Assembly: GCA_003255065.1 (NCBI GenBank)
Contig: QAOA01007022.1
Location: 1,013,271-1,077,270 of the forward strand
Direction: 5' to 3'
Source: Cercis canadensis
Taxonomy: Eukaryota > Streptophyta > Magnoliopsida > Fabales > Fabaceae
Length of the DNA: 64,000 nucleotides
A program made the position numbers and the translations under genes. Within the stretch, counting starts at the first letter, position 1. Each line of letters begins with the position of its first letter. Below, piece by piece: positions 25,901 through 38,308 of the stretch. Under the pieces are notes generated by a model. It had not been told where the DNA came from and did no database searches. It worked only from the letters and a program-made list of their open reading frames with translations.

Positions 25901-28150
25901 GTCAGTGAAACTGACATTTCATGACTTATGTGTTAATGATTTTTTCACATTTACTAGGATGGGACCAATGAATTGACAATATTTGAACTATATAAAAAAA
26001 AATTAAAAGAACTAAATGAAATTCAATTTTTGTGAATTTTTTTTGTATTTTTGTTATTAAATTTAAACATAAAATTTATAAATAACAAAGACGATTTTTA
26101 TATCACTTAATTATATATGGTTTAGTTAATTTGTGTTAAATTATAAAAGTCTAACTAATATCTAGATAGCACTTATTTTGTCAAAATTTTCCATAATTTG
26201 AGTATATTAATGTTGAAGAATATTAGAGAATATTCGCTTTATAATTTTATGATATATCCAATTGTGAAATTAATTTACTAGATCAACTGGTTAACCAATA
26301 TAGAGTGAATCAAAGATAATAATTATCTATTGAAACTTACTATTTATATTATTGTAGATATTCCATTATATAAATCAACTGTATATTTAATAAATAAAGT
26401 GAGAAAATGTGTAATCCATATAAATTGTTCATCCATGATATAAGCCATTTTGACTTTATTTTTTTTCCCGTTTGGATATGATTTTTTGGGTTGTGCAGGT
26501 TCACAGGTCGTATGCAAAGTGTCAATAATCTTATCTCTAGATCGGTTCAAACACAAAATATTTTTGTTTTTATCAGTAAGTACTCTCCCTTGCCTAATAA
26601 GATTTCTTTTTAAGAAAAACTCTCACTCTCTTGCCCGATTAGTTTTGAAATTAAGATTGGGGAAAACACCACCCACATTACATTCCACATTTGATAAAAA
26701 TTATTAGATACACCAAGAGTACTATGTACTCTCACAAGATAAATAAAAATAATTTTATTTATATATAAAATATATTTTGTAATGTGTCTATAAGAGTAAT
26801 ATTCTTCGTATATATAATATTCTCTCATTTGATAAGATTGAGTGTCAAAAAATCTGTCCCGTTCACCTCGTTGTTCTAAAATCTGAAACTTTCTGATTTA
26901 GTGCAACATTGATCCACTGCAACTAGATTGAATGAAAGACAAAAATAAACAGCAGGGAAAATGTGAGAGAAGGGTCAGTTTCATGTCACCCTATATATAC
27001 TGAAAAATACAAAAGAAAATTGACGAAAACCCTAACATTGTGGATTTTCCAGGAAAATCTTTGTTGCCCCACGTTGATACGGAAGGGAACTCTAGCACTA
27101 GGCACAATGGTTGATTCATAGACAATGTCATGCCACCAAAGTAGGATTATTTCCTTTTTAATAGGTTTAACTCATCACATAATCATTACATATCTTTAAC
27201 AATGTTTTTATATTTAAGATTCTTCATAGTTCAAACGTAATATCAATGAATTACTGCACGAAATACCTGCAATGAATGGTGAATGACGTACCTGATTTGA
27301 CTTTAAGCTCAGATTTGCTAGTTCACGGGCAAAATGAACCTAGGATTTTTTTTATTACCTTACGCAGAAGGCACTGCTTGAGGAAGAGAAATGGGATTTA
27401 AATGCTAATTCAGTAATGAAAGTCTCTTGCAGTGGTATAAAGATATAAAAGAAAGAAGTTTTACTTGAAATTCTAACAAGTAATTTACATTAACTTTCAG
27501 GCAAGAGAGTGAGAAGTTAAGGGAAATTTTGATTAATTAGTTCTCTCTCTCTTTCTACCTTTGGATAAGTATCTATATGAGAAAGTGAAAGATTAATTTT
27601 AACATACATAACTGTACAAGTGGTATTATCTAAGTTTAAGTGACTTCACTTAAAAAAATTTCTCATAAAACTCAAGAAAGTCCCTGAATAGTTACAACAC
27701 AATTGAGAGGGTTTTCAAACTTGAAAGATAAACAAGTTGAGGATAGAAACAATTGACAAGCTAAGACAAACCTATAATACAGAATTAATATACAGTAATC
27801 ATGGAATAATTAATGCAAGAATTGAGCTTAAACCATATGAATTACAACAAGTTTTGGTGAATTGAGCTCAAAACAATTGCTTCAAATTAAGACAAAAGTA
27901 CTAAAGCTACCATTTTCATATACAGCTACATGGTTGATTGATGAACTACATAATTATTTAACAAATCATTTTCTAAAATATATTATTAAGTGTATATATT
28001 AGTTGCTGAGTTACTGACTAGCGAAAGCCAAAAACTATAAAACTAATAATAATAATAATAATAATAATAGGAAATAATAATGACATAACACAAACAGTTG
28101 GCACATATATGTAAGGAGCGTACCAACCACCGGACACCATTAATACAACA
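22906..28150. other. Intergenic stretch between exportin-2 and the ERF gene
   Basis: No protein-like frame was recognised. Short frames such as the 87-codon one at 24,348 show no familiar motif and start at a non-ATG codon. The ERF 3' region probably occupies the last few hundred bases and includes a (TAA)n microsatellite. Confidence 0.5.
28044..28069. repeat. (TAA)n microsatellite
   Basis: About eight TAA units, roughly 80 bases downstream of the ERF stop codon and so probably in its 3' untranslated region. Confidence 0.9.
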
Positions 28151-28729
28151 CTATATACACGCCATGAATGGTGGCTGCGGAGGAGGCTCCTCCTCCGACC
28201 ACGCCGTGATGTCGCCTGATGAAATCCACAGAGACGCACATGTAGAATTCCAATAGTGCCCATTATTCATCAGCTCCGGCAATTCAATCTCACCCCAAAA
28301 ATCATCACTGTGGCTATCGCCGTCGCCATCTCCGTCACCGTCCGACGATGTAATGCTGCTCTTTGAAGCCGAAGTTTTCATCATACGCGCCGCCTTCGCC
28401 GCCGCTGCCTGAATATCCCTGGCTGTACACGTGGACGGCAGCGGCAACTCCTCAACCTCATCAGGAAAATTGAGCTGCGCTTTTCTTCCCTTTAAGCAGT
28501 ACGCTGCGACGTCGTATGCCTTCGCCGCCATCTCCGGCACAGGAAAAGACCCGAGCCATATTCGGGATTTCTTGCGCGGCTCCCGAATTTCAGACACCCA
28601 TTTACCCCACCGCCGCTTCCGGACGCCGCGGTATACCGGGTGTCGCGTACCACCACCTGGGTTTTCGGATTTTTCTGCTGCGGAGGCTGTGGCAGCTAGG
28701 TCATCTTCAGTGTATGGTGGTTGCTCCAT
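28151..28729 (-). CDS. DREB-type AP2/ERF transcription factor (TINY / A-4-like)
   Basis: A 192-residue protein from a single exon, starting at the ATG at 28,729. The AP2/ERF DNA-binding domain spans about residues 32-89. It contains [18 protein letters not shown], with the DREB-signature valine (V45) and glutamate (E50), and the WLGSF and AYDVAA motifs. The stretch after the domain, [10 protein letters not shown] at 105-114, and the acidic LPEL motif near 150 resemble the TINY-like A-4 subgroup. An aspartate-glycine repeat lies at about 130-138 and a proline-rich tail at the end. The protein should act in the nucleus on DRE/CRT-type promoters. The exact ortholog cannot be fixed by eye; another DREB subgroup such as A-5 is possible. 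A TATA-like box lies about 55 bases upstream. Confidence 0.93.
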   Translation of the reverse strand: MEQPPYTEDDLAATASAAEKSENPGGGTRHPVYRGVRKRRWGKWVSEIREPRKKSRIWLGSFPVPEMAAKAYDVAAYCLKGRKAQLNFPDEVEELPLPSTCTARDIQAAAAKAARMMKTSASKSSITSSDGDGDGDGDSHSDDFWGEIELPELMNNGHYWNSTCASLWISSGDITAWSEEEPPPQPPFMACI

Positions 28730-28781
28730 TCACCACTTAACTTTCTAGTAAGCAACCATTTTGCTCTTTTGAGTATTGCCA

Positions 28782-28789
28782 ATTTATAA
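28782..28789 (-). promoter_or_regulatory. TATA-like box of the ERF gene
   Basis: TTATAAAT on the minus strand, 53 bases before the start codon. This would give a short leader of about 20-30 bases. Confidence 0.5.
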
Positions 28790-28989
28790 GCAAGCTGTAC
28801 AAGACCTTACAGTGGACGGATAAGTGAAAGGACAAAACTGCCCCTTATGGATTAAAAGGGGGTAAAGTTTACGGGTTCTACGTAAAGAGGAGAGCATGCA
28901 ATTAAAGATAGAACCTTTTTCATTTGAGGCATGCACACCATTACGACGCGCCGAGCAATTGATATATATATATATATAGATATTTTGTT

Positions 28990-31900
28990 TAGGCATCATT
29001 GAAAGATAGTAAGATGGAGATGCCTCTACATTTTTTCATCATTAGGTGCTCAACATTTTTCAATTAAATACTTCTTATAGTTTACTATAACTAATTCTAA
29101 AACCAATTATTTCAAGCACTACGTACTTCTATAATATTCTCCCACTACCAAGTAATTTTTACTAATAATTGGTATTAATTAACTAAACCAAATAAAAAGC
29201 AGGTCGAGATAAGTACATGTCAAGATGCTTATCATTATTTTTTTACTATCTTCAACAAGAGTAGCTAGGAAGCAATCAGACCATATCTTATTTTGCACCA
29301 TCAATTCTAAGAGTTAATTTCTTCAATTTCACTCATTCTATGTTGATTTTATACAAATCAAGCATTCACAAGTTAAATAATAGTTCCTTTGGATTTAACT
29401 TAAGAAGAATTAAGACATAAGTTTTAGATTTTCAATACCATATAATAGCCTGTGTTGCTTGTGTGATACGATCGAGAACTCTTGCAATAAATCTACACGT
29501 AAGAATTAGGTAGCATGATGGTCAAATAAGTTGATAATTAATGTAGACTTAATTATCATCAAACTTGAGCTACGGTGAAAAGATTTTTAACAATAGACAA
29601 ACTCATTTAACTTGATGCCATGTAATTAACCTAGAAAAACTCGAAATTAACAAGAGCTTCTTAAATACGACACAATATGATAAACTCTAAATAATTTAAT
29701 ACTTAACAAACTAGGACAGTGAAGATAAATTTAATTTACAACAAAAAATTTGTCAATACAAACATAATAAGGGATCTCAAATTGCCACTTCTAATCGAAC
29801 TTAGATAAATTGATTGGTAGATGAAGAAACATGCATGCATAGCAAGTTTTTGTGAAAATTGAAAAACAAAAATCTATCTGTTTGATGTTGACAATGTAAC
29901 AAACACTTAATTAGCTAGCAAGAGGCAAAGACATGGTAATGTGAAATTCACAACGAGGGGGAAACAGATTGGACCCATAGATGATATGACCGTGAGACCC
30001 ACATGAAGAAAAGGCGCGTGATCAAGATCCCCACAAAATTTATCTCTTCTGCCTCCAATTGGAAGAAGAGGTGGAGGATGGAAGTATATGTTGGCACGAC
30101 AATGACCAATGTACCCTTTCTAGCTAGGCACCTCGTTATCAAAAGCTAGAAGCTAAGTTCTTTTCCTTCCATGAAAGAAGACTTTGTTGCTGAGTTCATA
30201 ACTTCACTTTACATGGTGAACGGTTGCACGGGATTTGGGTGACTCTTTTAACCTTTTCGCTCATTTTGATGGGCATTTTCCTATTCTTGGGATTTTTTTT
30301 GGCTGATATGAACAAACAAACAAAAAGCCCATGTGTAGATAGATGCCACCTCACTTGCCAAATGTCATTTGCATGGACCAATTGGCTTTTGAGCATAGAG
30401 ATAGAGAAGTGATAATGACCACTATTTTATGAATCCCATGAACCATTTTATCACTTTCTAATTAAACTTTCATCTAATCATTATGATAATGAAACCTACA
30501 TATTGGCAACAAGGTTCTAGGGTTTCTAAGTTTTAGTTGGTACCTTTTTCTTAGATACCAACAAAAGCATTAAGAATGTGATTTTAGTAATGGGAAGGTC
30601 TCTAATTATTTAGAAATAGCCTAATACCTATTTTTTTCAAAGGAGCAATTAACTATAGCTGAAAATGAGTTGAGTTTGATTCAAGCTAGACTTGTCTCGT
30701 GTTTGACTTATAACTTAATAAAACAAATATGAAGTTATAATTTGCAAGATATACCAACCAAACATTTATACTTATATATGTTATGAACTATGTTTTGCAT
30801 ATAACGATTATATATAATTTTTAGTTATATACTAACAAAATGATACTTTTGGTGTTGCTCATATATGATCATACCAATCATAATTAATGTTGTAAAAAAG
30901 TTGTATAAAAATATGGAAATATAGATAACTACATACTACTATTAGGTGTGTTTAAGCTCTTTCTGATTAAGGATTTTCCCTTTTAACGACACTTTGCCAT
31001 AGGAGAACACCTTCTACGCATAGATTTTATTTTATTTCCCTTTTAACCTCTATTTTATTTGTCGTTCGCTTGCTCTAAATCCAATTGATAAATAGGATTT
31101 CAAAGCCCCATAACTAGCTTTGGATCTTGTGGACATCACTCATGGCTTCAAAGATAAGCAAACTCTCTCAGATACCTCTCCTTGTGCCTTACAATTTGGC
31201 TTACCTTGCCTGACAAATAAAATATCTCAAATGCATCCATCATTGGAAATTCAAAGTTGTGTACTTGCGTTGGTGTACTTTACATTATGGAAGGGATTTT
31301 TCTTATTTTCTTTTCCTTTGTTCTTTTGGGTTCGATGCTTTAGATGGGAAAGTGCTTTTTGTTGTGTACTTATTTTTCTATCCGTACACATTACTCTATT
31401 GGTTTTCTTTTCTTTTCTTTCATGTTCTTTGTTTTTGGAAAGGTAAAAAAAAGAAAAAAAGTATTAGCTTCTGGTTAAGATTATGAGAAGGGAAATTTTG
31501 CTATTTACTTTTGCCAAGGAATCAATATCTCTGCAAAAAACTTAAGGCTAAGAGACCCAAGATTGAATTTTAATTATAACTCTAACCACTTCTATGACCA
31601 TATTTTGTATAAATTCTAGTACCTCGAGGGCTCTAAGATGAACTTTTAGAATGGTAGGTTCAATGACTCAGCTATTAATGTCTTATTTTAATATAAATAC
31701 TAATCATGTCACATTTCAAAGTTGAGAGAACAACCCTAGGTTTGGGGAAGTTGTTTCCAAATTCTAGCATGAGATGATAAAATGATTACTAACTTCGGGT
31801 TATCTAATTATAATCTATTTCATTATCTTCAACGTGATCATTAGTTTTGTTTGCTGTTGTTATCATTGCTTTAATGCTATGAAAATTATATTGGATATAT

Positions 31901-32560
31901 CCTCCCTAAATAATAGATGGATTTTGTTTAACAATTAATATTTCTCTCTTCTTCTCCTGTGATTGGTTACACTTAACTTTCCGCAATGCATTTCGTGGAA
32001 AACATCCATATTGAATGGCAGTACTCTTAATTGAACATATATAGTAGAAGACTTGTGTGGCGGATGATCTTCATAGCCATATCAAGAAAGAAAAATGTCA
32101 TAATTGAAAAGTAGATGGCGATGGCAATATGAAACCAAAAACATGAAGAATACAATTAGCAAATTTTGCGGTAGTTGTCTTCACTGAGTTACGAAACAAA
32201 TGATTAGCAAAGGGAGTGTTATTTCTGGTTGGAGACCAAGCGTAGTATCAAAGACAGTTATTTGTGCTTCTTGCTTGGAGACACAGTGAGTGACAAAATG
32301 CATGTTATTAGATATAAAATTATTCATGGACCTTCACCTAATAGATTAAGCTTTTAGGTTGAATCAGTTATTGACATAGTATTAGAGCTTTTTTTACCAA
32401 AACGGTCAGAAAATCAAATTATTTTTCCTCCATTTTCTTAATTAAATTGAAATTTTAGCACATTATACAAGTTGGTATATGTTTTATTCATACTTCAAGC
32501 CCAAAAAACTTTCGTGTGCGGGAGCTTGTGCTCTATTTAACACCACCAAAGTTATATAAG
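28990..32560. other. Intergenic stretch, no gene seen
   Basis: AT-rich, with no recognisable protein. The 108-codon plus-strand frame at 31,120 begins at a non-ATG codon and ends in low-complexity residues. The ERF upstream region probably covers the first kilobase. Confidence 0.5.
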
Positions 32561-32811
32561 AGTAAAACCATTTTTTAGTCCTAAGAAAATATAGCCACTA
32601 ATAAATTCGTCCTCTAAAAATTTTTGGTGACAAATTGGTCATTGAATTATTATTACGTCAAACAAATTGGTCCTTAAATGTCACTAACGGGACCCTACTG
32701 GAGGACTAATTTATTTGACGGAATAATAATTCAATGACCAATTTGTCACCGAAAATTTTTGAAGAACGAATTTGTCAATAACTGTATTTTCCAAGGAAAA
32801 ATGGTTTTAAT
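32561..32811. repeat. 250-bp hairpin MITE-like repeat
   Basis: The arms are inverted copies. On the left are AGTAAAACCATTTTT and TGACAAATTGGTCATTGAA; on the right are TTCAATGACCAATTTGTCA and AAAAATGGTTTTA. The centre is near 32,690. There is no coding capacity. The right arm is repeated again after the N at 33,047 as part of the contig overlap. Confidence 0.75.
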
Positions 32812-33392
32812 GCAAATTGTCTGGATCGGTAACAGAAGAAAAAGGTTGAGTAGGCAATCCAAAGAGGATAAGAGAATAATGCTTGGTAATGGTTAATTAG
32901 AATCTGTTCCGACAATCCAACTCCGAGAGAAACAGAACAAGGTGGGCTAGACATTGTTCTCGGTAATTCAGATAAAGCTAATATTGAAGATCCAAACATA
33001 TTCCTAAAACGTGCATATCCAAAATTCTTCCATCTACAAAAGTATTNTATTCGACGGAATAATAATTCAATGACCAATTTGTCACCGAAAATTTTTGAAG
33101 AACGAATTTGTCAGTAACTGTATTTTCCAAGGAAAAATGGTTTTACTCAATATATAATGCAAATTGTCTGGATCGTAACAGAAGAAAAAGGTTGAGTAGG
33201 CAATCCAAAGAGGATAAGAGAATAATGCTTGATAATGGTTAATTAGAATCTGTTCCGACAATCCAACTCCGAGAGAAACAGAACAAGGTGGGCTAGACAT
33301 TGTTCTCGGTAATTCAGATAAAGCTAATATTGAAGATCCAAACATATTCCTAAAACGTGCATATCCAAAATTCTTCCATCTACAAAAGTATT
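32712..33392 (+). repeat. Direct duplication (335 and 345 bp) around a single N at 33047
   Basis: Bases 32,712-33,046 recur at 33,048-33,392. The main difference is an extra ACTCAATATA-type insertion of about 10 bases after GGTTTT in the second copy, plus a few substitutions. The copies abut the N. Confidence 0.9.
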
Positions 33393-36300
33393 AAGCTCTT
33401 AGATACTGCTTGCCTGCTCAGCTCAGGGACCTAAACGGCGGCGATTGGATTCTAGTGGCCGGAGTAGCTGATGGTGAAGAATTCCTTGAGTGAGCCATCG
33501 TGCTATGTGTCATGCCATGTCAGTATTTTTGCTACATGTACTGACACTTAAAATTCCATGTCATATTCATATATATAATAATATATAAATTCATGCTAGG
33601 TCATTATTTTCTGTCATTGGGTTAATAGATCTGTTACTTTTTGTACCCAATTGAAATTTTGAATTTTTTCAAGGTTCAATTAAAGAAATTGAAAGTATAA
33701 AGATATGAATAAAAAAACACATGTAAAATTTAACGACCTAAATTCTATTTTAGCCTAAACAATACAGATAAAACTAGAAACTACACTAACACAGTGCGAG
33801 ACACATCCAGACCTTCTAAATCCTCAGCCAAAAGCATGCCACAACCAGAAGGAGGGGAAGAAAGAAACTTGACTCCTGCACAACCACAATCAGGCATGTT
33901 TTTAAACCTCAATTGTTGCACAACCAACCTCACTACATTTATTACTCGTTTCCCTTTACCTGACTCCGTCTCAAACATTTAAGTGGTGATGGTTTATATG
34001 AATTCCTCCCCACAAATTATTTACTTAGTTAGTATAAGAAAGAAAACTCCTCATAAATAACTTAACAAACCTCCATTGAAGACATGCCACGTGTTATTTA
34101 TACATGGCTAGAATCAAGGACCCATGGATCTTCATTGAGAAACAGTGTTACACCTGTCAAGAAAATATATCATTCAAAAAGGTTAAGCTTTTAAGTGAAT
34201 ATTCAATAACGATTTTATATTTAATACACCTCCGCATGTAAAAGCCCTTTAAGCCTAAAGCATGGACAAAGCACAAACTCATTTATACCATATATTGAAA
34301 TTTTAATTTAAATGAGTTTTAGTCTAATTTACCCACCACCACCTCTACTATTTTTCATATATTCTTAATTATCACTATAAGTTTTAGTCTGATTTACATA
34401 CTTCAAATTTTATTTATGAGCAACTCAAATTTCAGAGTCACATGTGTGAGGAAATGTAATATAAGAGCAGTGAGACTATCTTTTTTCAGTAAGTATTTCT
34501 CTTCTATTTAAACAGGTGCGTTGAGTGGTACAAAGCCATATTTATGGAATGGTGATAATTTATAGACGTGTCAAGCCTCAAATTTCAAAGCAGAAAATGG
34601 ACCATTCCCAACTAAGCTTTGGTCCTTTGAGAGTGATTGTATTTAAAATTTAGTACTTTGAGAGAGGTAGAATTTAAAATTTTGAGTTTGATTGCCCATC
34701 TGAATTATTGGTACCTAGGATACAGTCCACAGGGACAGTTGCAGTAAGGTAAAACCCCACCAAAATGGTGGCAATAGTATCATCAATATTGTGTAAAAAG
34801 TGTAGTGTATTTAAGAAGGGACAGAAATATTGTTTTGGCTAAATTATATAAAAAATNNNNNNNNNNNNNNNNNNNNNNNNNNNNNNNNNNNNNNNNNNNN
34901 NNNNNNNNNNNNNNNNNNNNNNNNNNNNNNNNNNNNNNNNNNNNNNNNNNNNNNNNNNNNNNNNNNNNNNNNNNNNNNNNNNNNNNNNNNNNNNNNNNNN
35001 NNNNNNNNNNNNNNNNNNNNNNNNNNNNNNNNNNNNNNNNNNNNNNNNNNNNNNNNNNNNNNNNNNNNNNNNNNNNNNNNNNNNNNNNNNNNNNNNNNNN
35101 NNNNNNNNNNNNNNNNNNNNNNNNNNNNNNNNNNNNNNNNNNNNNNNNNNNNNNNNNNNNNNNNNNNNNNNNNNNNNNNNNNNNNNNNNNNNNNNNNNNN
35201 NNNNNNNNNNNNNNNNNNNNNNNNNNNNNNNNNNNNNNNNNNNNNNNNNNNNNNNNNNNNNNNNNNNNNNNNNNNNNNNNNNNNNNNNNNNNNNNNNNNN
35301 NNNNNNNNNNNNNNNNNNNNNNNNNNNNNNNGTAACAGAAGAAAAAGGTTGAGTAGGCAATCCAAAGAGGATAAGAGAATAATGCTTGATAATGGTTAAT
35401 TAGAATCTGTTCCGACAATCCAACTCCGAGAGAAACAGAACAAGGTGGGCTAGACATTGTTCTCGGTAATTCAGATAAAGCTAATATTGAAGATCCAAAC
35501 ATATTCCTAAAACGTGCATATCCAAAATTCTTCCATCTACAAAAGTATTAAGCTCTTAGATACTGCTTGCCTGCTCAGCTCAGGGACCTAAACGGCGGCG
35601 ATTGGATTCTAGTGGCCGGAGTAGCTGATGGTGAAGAATTCCTTGAGTGAGCCATCGTGCTATGTGTCATGCCATGTCAGTATTTTTGCTACATGTACTG
35701 ACACTTAAAATTCCATGTCATATTCATATATATAATAATATATAAATTCATGCTAGGTCATTATTTTCTGTCATTGGGTTAATAGATCTGTTACTTTTTG
35801 TACCCAATTGAAATTTTGAATTTTTTCAAGGTTCAATTAAAGAAATTGAAAGTATAAAGATATGAATAAAAAAACACATGTAAAATTTAACGACCTAAAT
35901 TGTATTTTAGCCTAAACAATACAGATAAAACTAGAAACTACACTAACACAGTGCGAGACACATCCAGACCTTCTAAATCCTCAGCCAAAAGCATGCCACA
36001 ACCAGAAGGAGGGGAAGAAAGAAACTTGACTCCTGCACAACCACAATCAGGCATGTTTTTAAACCTCAATTGTTGCACAACCAACCTCACTACATTTATT
36101 ACTCGTTTCCCTTTACCTGACTCCGTCTCAAACATTTAAGTGGTGATGGTTTATATGAATTCCTCCCCACAAATTATTTACTTAGTTAGTATAAGAAAGA
36201 AAACTCCTCATAAATAACTTATCAAACCTCCATTGAAGACATGCCACGTGTTATTTATACATGGCTAGAATCAAGGACCCATGGATCTTCATTGAGAAAC

Positions 36301-37013
36301 AGTGTTATACCTGTCAAGAAAATATATCATTCAAAAAGGTTAAGCTTTTAAGTGAATATTCAATAACGATTTTATATTTAATACACCTCCGCACGTAAAA
36401 GCCCTTTAAGCCTAAAGCATGGACAAAGCACAAACTCATTTATACCATATATTGAAATTTTAATTTAAATGAGTTTTAGTCTAATTTACCCACCACCACC
36501 TCTACTATTTTTCATATATTCTTAATTATCACTATAAGTTTTAGTCTGATTTACATACTTCAAATTTTATTTATGAGCAACTCAAATTTCAGAGTCACAT
36601 GTGTGAGGAAATGTAATATAAGAGCAGTGAGACTATCTTTTTTCAGTAAGTATTTCTCTTCTATTTAAACAGGTGCGTTGAGTGGTACAAAGCCATATTT
36701 ATGGAATGGTGATAATTTATAGACGTGTCAAGCCTCAAATTTCAAAGCAGAAAATGGACCATTCCCAACTAAGCTTTGGTCCTTTGAGAGTGATTGTATT
36801 TAAAATTTAGTACTTTGAGAGAGGTAGAATTTAAAATTTTGAGTTTGATTGCCCATCTGAATTATTGGTACCTAGGATACGGTCCACAGGGACAGTTGCA
36901 GTAAGGTAAAACCACACCAAAATGGTGGCAATAGTATCATCAATATTGTGTAAAAAGTGTAGTGTATTTAAGAAGGGACAGAAATATTGTTTTGGCTAAA
37001 TTATATAAAAAAT
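33175..37013 (+). repeat. 1,682-bp direct duplication on both sides of the assembly gap
   Basis: Bases 33,175-34,856 and 35,332-37,013 are equal in length and align without indels at a constant offset of 2,157. At least six substitutions were seen, for example C at 33,745 against G at 35,902. The first copy ends at the first N and the second begins after the last N. Small frames of about 65 codons occur in both copies but resemble no known protein. Confidence 0.93.
34857..35331. other. Assembly gap of 475 Ns
   Basis: Unsequenced run. Because the flanking sequences are copies of each other, the estimated gap is probably not real. Translations across it are meaningless. Confidence 0.98.
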
Positions 37014-37749
37014 AAATAAAAGTTTGCAAATACGTAGGAATGTCTTCATCGCCATATCAGATCCCTTTACAATTCTATTGTCACAGGGATATCCCACATA
37101 GTTAATGGTTTTTATAAGAAATGGACCCAGGGGGCCTATAAATTAATTGCCCTCAAAAAGTGTAATAGCATCCGATTGTTTGGCTATACCAGGTTCCCTA
37201 TTGCCAAGTCTACAATATCAATGACACAAAATGGGCATTGGTGCAAAGGCCACTAAATGGCTGAGATTAAGTTATATGTACGCTCCAGATATCATAACTA
37301 AATATTAACTATAAACGGTTAATTGTATTTTGGCACAGAAAAATTTATGTATTTACTTGTGTTTCCCCACTAACCAAAGTTTTTTCTCTTCTCCTCCCTT
37401 CATCATTCCCACGCCCCCTTCTTCTTCTTCATTTTCTTCTCTTCACTTCACACATACATCAACGCATACACACATACACCTTCAGACATCTAATTTTCTC
37501 CTTTAATCACTCACTTTCACCATTTCTTCATCTCCCCTCCCCATTTTGCCCCACTATACTAGTACACTCCACATTTTTTCTTCACATTAAACACTCATTA
37601 TCATTCTTGCACACACCGAGTCAACTCGGTTGACAAAGGGATCTTTAAATTCTTGCACTTTCAAGATAATTCTCTCACCATTATCTAATGTTTAAGTGCT
37701 ATTGACTGAAAGTTAGCCATTTGAAGGTATGATATACTTTGTTTAGCTT

Positions 37750-38060
37750 AGAAAATGTGTGTTTTGTTAAATGTCCACCAAGTGTTTGTTGAAATACTTG
37801 AATGATATTTGGCATATATGATGCTTCGAAATTGCTTGTTGTAGTGTCTAAAATAGCTTTCATTGTATGAATACATGCCTTGGTAGCCAAATTGAGGTAT
37901 TATCCACTTAGAGTACCCTTAAAAAGTTGTGTTTGAGGTGTACCCACAAAGTATTTGATGGAATATGTGATTTAAATTTGGAGTATAAATGAGTTTGAAA
38001 TTGCTTGTTATGGTGCATGATGAGATTCCCCTTGTATGAATACATGATATGATAATTGAT
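37750..38060. repeat. Degenerate direct repeat, period about 169 bp
   Basis: GAAATTGCTTGTT occurs at 37,828 and 37,997. Each occurrence is followed by a TGTATGAATACATG stretch and preceded by a TGTGTTT stretch with ACCAAGTGTTTG or ACAAAGTATTTG. The copies are clearly diverged, so this is an old duplication. Confidence 0.6.
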
Positions 38061-38128
38061 TTGGAGGACTTTTGTGTTTCCTTTCTGTAACCTTAAGGGA
38101 TTATTTGTTGTCACACAACTCTGAGGTC

Positions 38129-38308
38129 CCAGACAATTCAAGTGGTGGACTCCTTGGCCTTTTCAGTCCTGAAACTGCTTTCCAACCCTCCAAAAATCGA
38201 ATTGTAGCTGTTGAATTTGATAGCTATGCAAATGAATTCTCCTTTTTTGTGAAACCAAAAGGTTCTGAACTTCATGGTGATGGGATGAAGACCATTCATC
38301 TGTCATAG
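38129..38308 (+). pseudogene. Fragment of an L-type (legume) lectin domain
   Basis: The frame contains [18 protein letters not shown] and then [13 protein letters not shown]. These match the central strands of legume-type lectin domains, found in seed lectins and in lectin receptor kinases. The glutamate and aspartate of VAVEFD correspond to family metal-binding residues. The frame stays open for a further 24 or so residues, but these no longer look like the family, and then stops at 38,306. The rest of the domain (normally about 240 residues), a signal peptide and any kinase domain are absent. It lies between the inverted ends of a possible mobile element, so gene capture is a reasonable inference. 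Confidence 0.7.

Noticed and set aside
34783..35502. Long open frames of 173-239 codons
   Set aside because: They run through the N gap and consist mostly of unknown residues.
33781..36139. Pairs of about 62-79-codon frames on both strands, present in both duplicated copies (for example 33,794-33,982 and 33,781-33,978)
   Set aside because: They overlap on opposite strands and match no family I know. Their presence in both copies only reflects the contig duplication, not selection.
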